The notes beneath the pieces are model-generated. The model ran no database searches. It was not told the origin of the DNA and saw only the letters and a list, made by a program, of their open reading frames with translations. From the NCBI RefSeq assembly GCF_910592395.1, contig NC_088320.1:1984001-2048000 (forward strand): a DNA stretch of 64,000 bases. The letters run 5' to 3'. Within the stretch, counting starts at the first letter, position 1. The number at the start of each line of letters is the position of its first letter. A program made the translations under genes and the position numbers. This document shows, piece after piece, positions 37,329 through 54,600 of this stretch. Origin of the DNA: Lineus longissimus (lineage: Eukaryota > Nemertea > Pilidiophora > Heteronemertea > Lineidae).

Positions 37329-38260
37329 TAATCATCGTAGTGGGGTAGAAATGTACCCCAGCTAGGCCTCTGGTGTTGGATAAAGTCAAGTTCACATTTT
37401 GATTTGAGAATGAGAATGAGGTGATTCATTTCTGTCGTTGACCGCATCAAAGCAAGTTGATTTTCTATTACTAGACTTTTTAGACACACTATTTCATTGC
37501 ATTTCTGGCAACAGGCAATGCGATAACCACCTTCAATGCCACCTCATTCTCAGATCAAAATCTGAACCTCTAAAGGTAGTCTTGGGGGGGGGGGAGTTAT
37601 CATTAATACCAGCAAACCCAGCCTACTAAAGATACATGTGTTGTTGTATTTATTCATAAAATCATGAAAGAGATAGCTGTTCAAAACTAGCTTTACCATA
37701 TTCATCATTCATTCAATGAAAACTTTTTTCACTAGCTTCATATTCATGTAAATATTTTCAAAAATTCATTCCACTACATGACTTGTATATCGACGGTCGC
37801 CCAACGTGGGTCTTCTGGAAGATAACAAGGTCACCGATAACCATTCTCATAATTCTCTTCATTCACACGCACGGTATACACATAACTGAATGAGGTAAAG
37901 ATGGGATCGATGAAGGCCCACTTGATAATCAATGTTATATATTTGTTATTTTTTGTTACACTATATCTGATTATACTAAGCGTAAGTTGTTTAATATTAT
38001 TCCAGCATTGTAGAAGATATTCTAGATGCCTCTCTTCACTGTATGTATTAGATATAGATTTTGTTAATAATTCACTGTAAATTTTAGCAGGCCTACTTTC
38101 ACCTTGAAGACCCCATTGCTCTGTTTGGAAGAACCTTGTCACCTGAGGTTGTATGCCTGTATTACAAGTATTCTTCACCTTGTCTCGTATACTGTTTTAG
38201 GGACTTTGACATGCAAAGTAAAACCTCAAACTCAAGCATTGGAATCTATCGACTGAATCC

Positions 38261-38378
38261 ATGGCTTATATCAATAGAGACTGGTAAATGCTTTGAAACT
38301 TCATGTACAGTTACGCCAGGCCTTTCTGTACAAAAGTAAAGTAAACGCATGTACTAGTATGTGTTCATATCGCCTAGG
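38261..38378. repeat. MITE family B, copy 2 (diverged)
   Basis: It shares with 14801-14926 the right arm (GTAAACGCATGTACTAGT...TTCATATCGCCTA versus GTAAAAGCATTTGCTAGA...TTCATATCACCCA) and the centre (AGGCCTTTCTGTACAAAA). The left arm is more decayed (TATATCAATAGAGACTGGTA). Confidence 0.55.
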
Positions 38379-38663
38379 TTTATGTACCAACCAAAGCAGT
38401 TATGGTTGCAACATCACAACCATTGTAGGGAAAAATGGTGCAGTGTTAAATACAATAGACAGTAAACAATACTACATCATCACCAAGGCTTTTTAGTTCA
38501 GTACACTTACAATGATTGCACAGTTGTCCAGCTTTGTGTGACGTCGCTAATGACTATGTCAGAATGCTTTATTTGTTGTTTAACTAGATGTGCCTTTATT
38601 GGTAATGCTTTTTCTACAAATCGATTGTATTGGGATGCTCACCTATGTGTTACCATGCCTGTG

Positions 38664-38879
38664 GAAATCAGGGGTTAATGTTGGCTTCTCCCGCCCTGCA
38701 CACAAACCCCAGCCGGGAGATATTTTCCATCACTGACTGAAGTAAGAGGTGCTAACAGTCAAGTCTTGTATGTTGACTTCAGGGTGATGTACCTGTATTT
38801 CACTCGGCCAATGTGGGGATATGTCTAAGAGAGGTTTGCCTGCAAAGCCAGAGAAGGGAACATTAACCCCTGATTTCAG
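38664..38879. repeat. Inverted-repeat element, about 216 bp
   Basis: The ends are GAAATCAGGGGTTAATGTT at the left and AACATTAACCCCTGATTTC at the right, a perfect 19-bp match that extends imperfectly through CTTCTC. No coding capacity; probably a MITE. Confidence 0.7.
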
Positions 38880-39298
38880 GATGGTTGTTGCTAGACATCT
38901 ATTTCAGTGATGAAAATATTAACTTAAATAAGTCTGACTGAGAGGAGGGTGTAAATAAAATATTTTATATAAATGATTTTTGTCTTGTGTGAATGATGTT
39001 GCCCTGATACACTCTGGCCATTTGGGTACTTGTTGTATTACAGGAAGGACGATTCCATGGACTATGTTATTTATCATGTAGGGGTAGCAGGTGCGCATAC
39101 TTCTACAACTGAGATAAAACTAGGATGGACATTGTCGGATTGTCAGTGGACACTTTTTTTCCTGTGCAGCAAACACCCCATTCATTACCATTGGCCGCTA
39201 GAAGCATGATCTGCATCATCCATTCTCATCTCCGAGGATACCTTCAACAACTGCTGACAGGACAACAAGGAACATCTCTCTCAATTCGGGTGTGCAAG

Positions 39299-39443
39299 GG
39301 ATAATAGTCCTAGGGCTGATAGTCCGTGTAACAATAGCCCGCATTGCTAAATGTTTTGGTTAGGGTTAGCGGTACAATAGATCATGCTGCTTAATTGGTC
39401 AAATACAATGCTACCGGACTATGACTCCAGGGGGACTATATCC
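39299..39443 (+). repeat. MITE family A, copy 2
   Basis: Near-full-length match, in reverse orientation, to 2696-2840. The ends GGATAATAGTCCTAGGGCTG and CAGGGGGACTATATCC are imperfect inverted repeats. The two copies are over 36 kb apart and very similar, which implies fairly recent mobility. Confidence 0.75.
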
Positions 39444-40175
39444 ACTGTCACACCGGCACTGGAGTTTGGGTTCCGTACCTCTAGACAGTACGTTTATTTT
39501 ATTGTTGCCTGGAACTTTAGTGGAACTTGCCGAATCACGCGTTTTGACCAGTAAATCCAAACCTCATCCCAGCGCCGAAATAAAAAAAATTCTGCAAGAT
39601 TGCATGAAAATCTCCACTAATAAAAAAGTGAGAGCCAAAAAACGAGGTCTGTGGAGTCTTTGGTCTGTAGAATAGACCCTGCCCATGGTAATGATAATGG
39701 TTTACCGTCCGCCAAGAGATTTATTAAAGAGGTTATCAAAGCACTTCATTACAAAATGCCGTCGATTGAAAGTGCACAAGTATTGTTATTCAATTGGCCT
39801 TGATCATTGGTAGGCCTATGTCTGACACGGGCCGTCTGTCACAATGATAATCAGTCTGCACAGGTGTCAATCAATTATAAAACTTATCAAATCGCGTGAT
39901 GGCTACAGCGCCCCTACCGATATAGAATTACACTAACTGTTAAGTGGCAGACCAGTCTATTTTTGGTGAAAGGGCGAAGAGGCTTACCCCAATCATAAAA
40001 GTTGTGCATTTTTGGCTTCAAAAATCAGCTTTGGTTAATATTTGATACTATTAGATTAGTTTCATGATGTCTTGTATTGTTAAAAAGATCTCACTTTACT
40101 AAAAGTATAATTTTCTTACGTGGTTAAAATGGGCAACCCCTCTTATGGACCCGTCCATATTAGAGGCAATACAAG

Positions 40176-46356
<6,181 letters not shown>

Positions 46357-47529
46357 TTCAATGAAAGCAAAATGAACATGATCATTAGGAAAATACTGCA
46401 TCTGTTCATTTGAGGCTGAATAAGAAGGCCTGGGCTTATTTTTTGTTAGTGTGGATAAGACTGGGTTTGTTCCCAATCTGTAGTTTTGAAAGTACAGTAG
46501 AACCTCTCTATTAAGGACAACCTCGGGACTGACAAGTGCTGTCCTTAATAGAAAGGTGTCCTGATTAGAGAGGTCAAATTGAATGGTAACAACCAATTTG
46601 GGACTAAAACAAGTGTCCTTAATAGAGAGGGTGTCTCTAATAGAGAGGTGTCTGCTAAGGGAGGTTCCACTGTATTGTTTTGTTGACGTCCGTTATTGGA
46701 GATGACCAACCTGGCCTTGATAAGAGGTTGAGGACTGATAAATCCCTGTGAAAACATGTGGTTAGTTCTTCTGTATCAGGTGGTTTAACCAGACAAATTA
46801 TTAAGTTTTGATTTGCATTTATAATTGGCGTGAACTGAATGAAGTATACTCGTGAAATGAGAAGTTGATACATTCAAAAATCGTGAATCTTTAGAACAAA
46901 TTACTGCCATATATGTAATCTATAGTGTCGGACATTAATTTGTACATAAATAATGCGTATGATTTGGAAAGGGATGTAGTGTCACTGTCATCGTGGTAAT
47001 TTCTTATGGACTGGTCTGTGGATATGTGCTGTTGTAGAAAAAGTTTTGAAAATATTGATGCGTAAATATATTGAAAGATAAAATTGCAGTACATGTACTG
47101 ACCTGAAGATGATGGGGTTGTGGATTTGATAACCCCGAGTTTCTATTTTCTAGTCAGTGTCTTGGTCTAATATCAAAAATCATATGTTTTCTCACATTTT
47201 TCTCTACTTCTCTTGTAGTCAAATAATTCTTCAACGAAAGTCTTGGTATTCTCCTCCCTTACAAATTCTCCCCATTTTCTCAGCATTTATCCCTGCGCCT
47301 TATTTTCGAATGCAATAGTCAATTGTAAAAATGCATTTTATTTATTAATAAAATCCAAAATTCAAATTGATTAAAAACTGTCTTGTGCTGTTCTTGATAG
47401 AGGTGACATTATTGTCTCCCTGAGCACTGTTTCAGCAGTTTCGTAAAACGGGCAACATAATTATTCTGAAGGCATTCTCCTTGAAACGTGACAGTACCTC
47501 CAGCCGCATCCTGACAGCACCTGCGATCC
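46357..47529. other. AGPS 3' flank
   Basis: Probable 3' UTR and intergenic DNA. It contains the family C element at 46494-46673. A poly(A) signal-like TTAATAAAATCC lies at about 47344-47355. If that signal is used, the transposon is part of the AGPS 3' UTR. No exon is seen. Confidence 0.4.
46494..46673 (-). repeat. MITE family C, copy 2
   Basis: Inverted relative to 42427-42606, with the same ends (ACAGTAGAACCTCTCTATTA and GAGGTTCCACTGT) and the same internal GTCCTTAATAGA blocks. It begins about 140 bp after the AGPS stop codon. Confidence 0.8.
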
Positions 47530-49400
47530 AACAATATTCGCGACCAAGTATTGTCAACGCTTTGAGAGAGAAAGGACAGTCACAACCAGACCAAACCTGG
47601 CCTGGCAGTTTCTCCGTCTTGATATCACGGTGAGTGTGATAAGATCGTCACAACTCGACCAAATTTGGCCGAGTGACTCACCCGTCTTGCCAATATGGTG
47701 AAAGAATAGAGACAGTCAAAGCCAGAACGCATTGGGATTCTCACTTCCATCGTCATGCAAACACGATGAGAGAGATGAGACAGTCGCAGCCATGCCGAAT
47801 TGAGCTATGAGCACCTCCACTAAGATCGTCACAACCGGACCGAATTAGGCCTAGCGTCTGTCTGCACTGCACTGCCTGCCAGTAGGGTGAAAGAAATAAC
47901 ACCGTCATAACTAGACTGACTTGAGCCTGGCAACACAACCGCCTTGCGAACACTACGCGATATACGATATAGCCAATCCAAAACGAAGTGTGCCTGGCAC
48001 CTCCGTCGTCTTGCCAACACGGTGAGAGAGATGAGACAGTCACGTTCAGCCGAATTGGCCATGGTATCTCCGCCGTCACTAGCTCTTAAACACCTCATTA
48101 GAGAGATAACCACGATCTAGAAAGTATGGTGTGGTAGATGAGACAGCCAAAACATGAACTAATCGGATGTAGCACATCTGCCGTCTTGCCAACACGCTAG
48201 AGTGATGTGACAGTCACAACAAGACCTAAGCAGCCTGTCATCTCCACCGCCTCGCCAATACGGCGAGAGGGGTGCGACAGTCACAGCCAGACCGTTTCGG
48301 GCCTGGTACCTCCACCGGATCGTCAACGCGCTGCGACAGTCACATCGAGACCAAATAAGCAGTCTGTCATCTCCATCGCCTTGCCTATACGGCGAGGTGA
48401 GTCAGTCCGCGGACCGATTCGGAAGCTCAAACGTATTGTGAGACTGAATTGGGCCTGGCGCCTCCACCGTTTTGCCAGCATTATGAGAGATAAGATTGTC
48501 ACAGTTTGAAGATTGGGCCTGGCATCTCCAACGGCTGCCGGCACGGCGAGAGAGATGAGACAGTCACAACCTGACTGAATAAGGCCTGACACCTCGACCG
48601 AGAGACAGCCAAAACATAAACGTATCGGAACTGTTGCCTCTACCGTCTAGCCAAACAGACTGACAGTGCTATGACAGTCACAACGAGACCAGAGCAGCCT
48701 GTCACCTCCACTGCCTCGCTAATACGGTGAGAGGGGTGCGACAGTCACACAGCCAGACCGATTATGACCTGGTACCTCCAGCAGATCGCCGTAAATAATG
48801 TGAGACTGATAAGATAGTCACAACCAGATCGAATGGGCTTGGCACCTCCATTGCTTCGCCATAAGTTTACCGAATTAAAGGGCTTCGCATCTCCAACGGC
48901 TGCCAGCATGGTAAGAGAGATGCGATTGTCACAACTAGACTGTAAATTGGGTCTCGCACGGCCACAGCCGTCTTGCCAATGTATGCTAAGAGAGACTGGT
49001 GAGTCCGAGTCATAGCCAACTAACTTGTGCCTGGTCTCTCTTCCTACTCGCAAAGGCGGCGAGAGAGATGAGGCAGTCACAACCAGACCGAATCGGGCTT
49101 GGCACTTCGACCGTCTTGCCAACACTGGGAGAGAGACAAGGTTATCAGAACCAGACCTAATCGGCCTGGCAGCAGCCCCGCCGTCTTGTCGCGTTGTAAG
49201 AGAAAAGACAAACACAGTCAGACCAATTTGGGCCGACACGGTGGGAGAGACGGCCAAAAGAAAAACTCATCGGGCCTGTTAGCTCTACCGTCTTGCCAAC
49301 AATGTGAGAGAAGACAGTCCCAACCTGTCGATTGGGACCTGGCACCTCCACCGTGTTGCCGGCAGAGAGATGAGACAGTCACAATCAGACTGCTGACCGT
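47530..49400 (+). repeat. Degenerate satellite array, unit about 65-70 bp
   Basis: About 25 diverged direct copies of a unit resembling GAGAGAGATGAGACAGTCAC, AACCAGACCGAATTGGGCCT, GGCACCTCCACCGTCTTGCC and AACACGGT. Successive CAGTCAC motifs lie mostly 64-75 bp apart, with some missing or truncated units. It is GC-richer than its surroundings. Long open frames on both strands (for example 48745-49257, -) follow from the repeat structure and are not genes. Confidence 0.85.
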
Positions 49401-51621
49401 CTTGCAAGTGTATAGAATGATGCCTTTTAGCTAAAACACGGCAAGGAAACTGCAGATGTACTTGGTCTTCCTTATGTAAGAGAAGGAATTACCGGTAATC
49501 TTGATAAATATCACCGTCCTCGGTTAGAAAAGTTACATTCGCATCTTGGTAGCCTTGGCAGGTGGTCGTTTCTCGGTCGGTGGCTCAGTGTCGGCTGCTC
49601 TCATGACTAGCTGCTCCACCGCGTGGGACATATTCGAACCTCTAGAAGGTGCAGGCGCATCTGGCTTGGTCCCTGAGGCTGAGGAAATTAGCTGGTGGTG
49701 GTGGTGGTGGGTTAGGATGGGGGGGGGGGGGGGACAGCACAGGTCTAGCCTGCGGCCACGTGCGACTGCCACGGCCGCCGTGAGGGCCAGGTGCAACAAC
49801 CAGAGCTAAGAAGGGGAACATGGTTTCTCCATCGTGTGACACCCAACGTCTCATCCATCTGGTCGGAAAAACCTCATCACGTCATGAACTTACCAAAACA
49901 GCTCGACAAGGAAGTAAGAAAGAATCTACAAGTTCAGGCAGACTGCGCTTTTATTTTCTATCTTATTATTGAATGACCCTGTTTCCTTGTGCCAATCCAA
50001 CCGTAGAAATCTAGACAAACCTTCGTCTCTTCATGAAATACTTAACAAGCCCGGGGTCGACCGTCATATGTTGGTAGGTACACTAGGATGATACCTTAGG
50101 TTTGGAATTTAATTACTTCAAGATATTTCGAACTACTCAGTCAGTCAGGCATGATAGCCTACAATAACTGATCTTTGCCTGATGTCAAGATCGAACAATG
50201 AGTCTTAGGGTGTTTTCTTCAACAAACGCAAGTCATTTAGCAGCTTCGCCACCGTCCCACACAATGCTAAAACAATTGCAAGTATGTACTTCTTCACGTG
50301 AATGTCAAATTACACAGCCAATTCACTGCTCGATCACAACAGGCAAGAGATAAGGTCATTTGATATGATCAGGTTTTTTATTGAGAATCGCTAGTTACGT
50401 CAGGATGATATTTCGGTAGCATGTTTTTGATAGCTTTAAAGACTAGGGACTTATAATTGAGAGGAGAAATTTAGAATGAGAGTTTACTGAATACCCATTT
50501 TAAAATATCATCCTTAAGTGTATGTACCGTCATGTTCTTTTGAAATAACCTGCACACATCATAAACCCAGGTAAACTGAATGCTAAAGTAAAATTTCGTA
50601 AAAGGACACAAATGTGTCTTGGAGTTATGAGAAATAGTGGTGTTTCTGTCCGAATTCCGGCGATTCGTTTTCCTGGGAAGGAGGTTCAATGGCAGTTATT
50701 TCAAACGAACTTCAGAAGGAGCTTTGCATCAAGACGACCTTTTTCATTCTTAACGGCAGAAGACATTTGATAATAACAATGACTAGGAACTAAGATGTAA
50801 GAATAAAAATCTGCCGGAGTGTACTCAGGGGAAAGAGACACAGAAAACCATTGCCCGTATGTTTAAATTGTCTATATTGTCGGTAGCGCCCCGCGCCCCT
50901 CGGCGTTTTAATTAGTAAACATAATTCTTTCATACAACTAATATTGACTTACTCTGTTCAAATAATCGTTTTTCTTTACCTTTCTTTCTTTCATACATGT
51001 ACATTAATACAGGGTGGTTAAAAAAAACGGGCAAAACGGTATCTCTGAGTCTTTTCCACTAAAAACTAAAAAAAAACCTAAATATTTTGATGTCGAATAG
51101 CATCAAGCCATCGACAGATTGCATCGAGCCATTTCTTGGAGTTCATTAATGGAAAATGTATTGTTACATAGGAAATCTTTACAACGTCACAATTTAAATC
51201 CAGAGAAAAGTTTGTTTGAGGTTGTCAAAAACCTTTACAGATATGCATCATGTACAGCCGGGTTTTCAGTGATATGAAAAACTCTTAATTGTTTTTGTGA
51301 TTCTGAAAAACTACTTGGCGGAAAAAAACTATACGGGGTGCATAATATTGTGTTGGCCAAAAAGGTTTTTCAGAAGGTCATAAACCTTTATTTCTACTAT
51401 TCAGTGTGTCGTCGATACTTCTCTTCAATATATGATAATTTATTCAAAGTATTGATCAACGATGATTAAGAAAATCAAATTAAAAAGGAATTTTCAAAAA
51501 GGAATTCAATATTTCTATCAGAAGGAAAAAAAATCGTGACGCATCACATTCCCTGTGTCGATTCTTATGTAACAGAACATGACTTCCTTGCCATCGCTCC
51601 CAGGTCGAATCATTTAGGCGT
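49401..51621. other. Gap between the satellite and the EGF matrix gene
   Basis: A GGT/G-run microsatellite lies at 49693-49734. Just beside it on the minus strand, 49533-49680 reads as a possible C-terminal exon (DAPAPSRGSNMSHAVEQL...KATKMRM, stop) behind CAG acceptors, but no upstream exon was found. From 49900 to 51480 nothing is recognised. The 3' UTR of the matrix gene should lie just below 51622. Confidence 0.35.
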
Positions 51622-54600
51622 TCAAGGCGCACCCGACTTTGAGGGCGGCTTTCGTGTGTCAATGCATTTACACCTCGTGACGTAATAATACCCAAACTGA
51701 AAATAGATGTAGAGTGAAAATAATACATGTGATACTATTCATACGTTCATTAGCCCTTAAAACAGCATACTGACAGTGAGGTTCCGCATCACTCACGAAT
51801 AACAATAACAACGAAAACATCAGATATCGCGTATATTACGAGAGAAATAATTTTGTCTTTGATCCGACAGCGTGATTACAGACGTCACAGTCTTACACGA
51901 CCGTGTCTCCACTTATTGCCAGATTGGGACTTACTAATAATACATGTATCTGAAAATGTTCTGAAAATTAATGTCTACTTACTCTGGCATAATAGACTTT
52001 ACCAGACGTGCCTATGAAATAAGATTTTCTATATTGCACGCTTGGTTTATACGGCTTACAACAGACCCCAAGTTCTTTGCCGCAGCCTCCATCACAGTAG
52101 CCATCGCGAAAAACCGTCATGCTTATGAATTTTTCACCATTGTGGTACATCCGATAGGGGCGATATCTGGGCATCGTCTTGCAGGATGAGGGAGACTTGG
52201 GTTGCTCACCTAAAGTGAAGGCAAATGATTAACACGAGAAGTTCGGCAAAATCACAATCGCGAGGATGATGACGAAGTTTACTTCGAGCACTTGCTACGG
52301 TTGGTTCGAGAGCTTACGTTGTCGACTACATTCACAAACTAAAGCATAAAAATAGGATTCTCTGTGGAACCGAACCAGATTGAGCGGTTTTACCCTGAGG
52401 TTGTACCCAAGCAATAGATACTCGTTGGCTTCAAAGGGTTCATGCAAAAGCTTATTGCAATGGTTAGCTCCAGAGCAGAAGGCAGTTTCTACCAATGTTC
52501 AACATTCGCCAGCTTGATACTGATGTACAAGTGGCGATTAATCCTACGGGTCTCGGAGCCGAGCAAAGAGACAGCCGCCATCGGAATCGTTAAATTCAGA
52601 CCAACACGCGGCACTATATTGACGGAGCTTACGTGTGCGAGGGGATAGGATACGACTGACTCTGGATTATCCAGGATGCTATTTGGAATGGCCACAAAGG
52701 AAGACCCAAACATAATCAACACCCCACCGGCAACACGACAATACGACGCAACGACTACGACGACCACGACCACGACCACGACGACCACGACCGCGACCAC
52801 GACCACGACGACCACGAACGCAACGACCCCGACGACGACCACGACGACATGTACCTTTGCATTGGCCTTGGTTTTTAACAACGATTTTCTTTTGGAACCT
52901 GCAAGAAGCCTGCCTCAGCTTGCACATGCTGGTAAATGTCATCTTATTGGATCCCAATTTAGCGCAGACTTCCTGATCTGCTTCTTCAGTACAATTAGGA
53001 CAAAAGCAACCCGGCGTTCCATCTCGCTTGATATCACATATCTGTTCCAATCCTGGGCACGTATGGTTCGCACACGGACCTTTAAACAGACAAATGATGA
53101 TAATATTAGTTACGAAACAGTCATTTAAAGGAAAACTAAACGTATATAATACGATGATGACAGCAAAACGGTATTTGCATGGCGCAGCTCATCTGTATAT
53201 CGAGAAAATGTTAGTAGGGGCCTACTGATGCGCAAAAGCGTAGAAACTAGACAGGCCAGATTATTTAACGATATCAGATTTCATAATTGAAAATGAGTAA
53301 AACAAGCCCTTGTTATAAAAATGTCCAATTGGATGGATTAGATGGAGGGCCTAAGTCATTTATTCGTACGAAGCAAATCGGCATTGATTCTCAATACAAT
53401 CGTATATACTTACTGTTATTGCAGACATCTTTGTAACAGTACTTAATGTCCTTTAACTTCGGGCAGTTCGGACCAGACCTGGTGATGACCCTGGTCCTAG
53501 ACTGTTGACCTTTACCACAGGTGATGGTGCAGGGAGTCCATCGTGTCCACTCTCCTACTTTGCATTCTAAGAAGATGAAGGAATCGGTCAATATATTACA
53601 TGATCATTCACATGTCGTGCTAAATAACATTCAGTGCCCTAAAAACAACTTTAGAGATTACTAGCGCTGTTGCAGCCCATATAATATACTTGTGGCTGTG
53701 ATGAGTGTTGACAAAGAGTCCTATCATTTGTGGCTCCAACTGGTTATTGCTGGGTTTTTTTTATCGCAGGGCAGAGAACGAAGGAACTCAAGTCCACTGT
53801 CTCCAACTTTGAAATAACACGAGATATCATGTTTCTCGTCCATGAAGCACAGGCCCTTACCCCTTCCACTGGTCGTGCACTGCCCATCATGGGCGATTTC
53901 GTCATCGGTTCCCTTGCTACACTTGTTGTAGTTGAACGCGCATTTAGATTTAAAAGTTCTTCCTCGTTTAGTGCAGACTGGTCCTGTACCAATTAAGAGA
54001 AAACATGAGAGTCTGGTTCATGAGTGGTCATCGGCAATGATTGCCAAAAAGCAAAAAAAAAACAGGCGAAATTATCAAGTGTGGGCGTTTAAATTAATTT
54101 CAATGTGAAATGCAAGAAAACAGAACGGACAGACTAATCTTGTTCCACTACATGTATATACCTGACCAAATCGGATGATCTTGGTGTTATTTTTCACCTA
54201 CAAAGATTCTCTGTCGATCAACATTAGTTATTTCTATCACGGAATACTGGAATTAGGCCAGAGACCTCTATTAAAACCTGTGTACATTACGTGTACATTG
54301 TTGTGCATAAGTTTTGGTAAAAAAAGTACACATTGGACCAATCAATCTGTACAAAATTTTATGTGTGTCAAGAAGAACCCTTTGCCAATAGCGTAATAAA
54401 GTTTAAAAACATTCCAATACCGATTGCCTGAGAAAAAGAGATTTCCGTACACCATATCCATCAAAACGTCACTGGCGCATTGATATGGCCCTGTCAAAGT
54501 ACAAGTTCTAAACTGACCAGTGAGACCACATTTTCTTAAATATATTATCAAAAAGCATATTTCTGTGATGGCCCGACTCTGTAGATTAAGAATCAGCCAC

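Larger units (their letters stand above)
36696..40175. other. Transposon-rich gap between the NFE2L-type gene and AGPS
   Basis: Four inverted-repeat elements are recognised: 36905-37328, 38261-38378, 38664-38879 and 39299-39443. A G-run lies at about 37586-37595. The rest is AT-rich with no convincing exon. An 84-codon frame at 39421-39675 begins inside the end of the element at 39299-39443 and is probably spurious. Confidence 0.45.

Noticed and set aside
48745-49257. 170-codon open frame on the minus strand, and others of 80-110 codons nearby
   Set aside because: They lie wholly in the satellite array, their sequence repeats with the array, and both strands are open.
52676-53128. Thr-rich 150-codon plus-strand frame
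   Set aside because: Produced by the ACG/ACC microsatellite and antisense to a clear Kazal exon.
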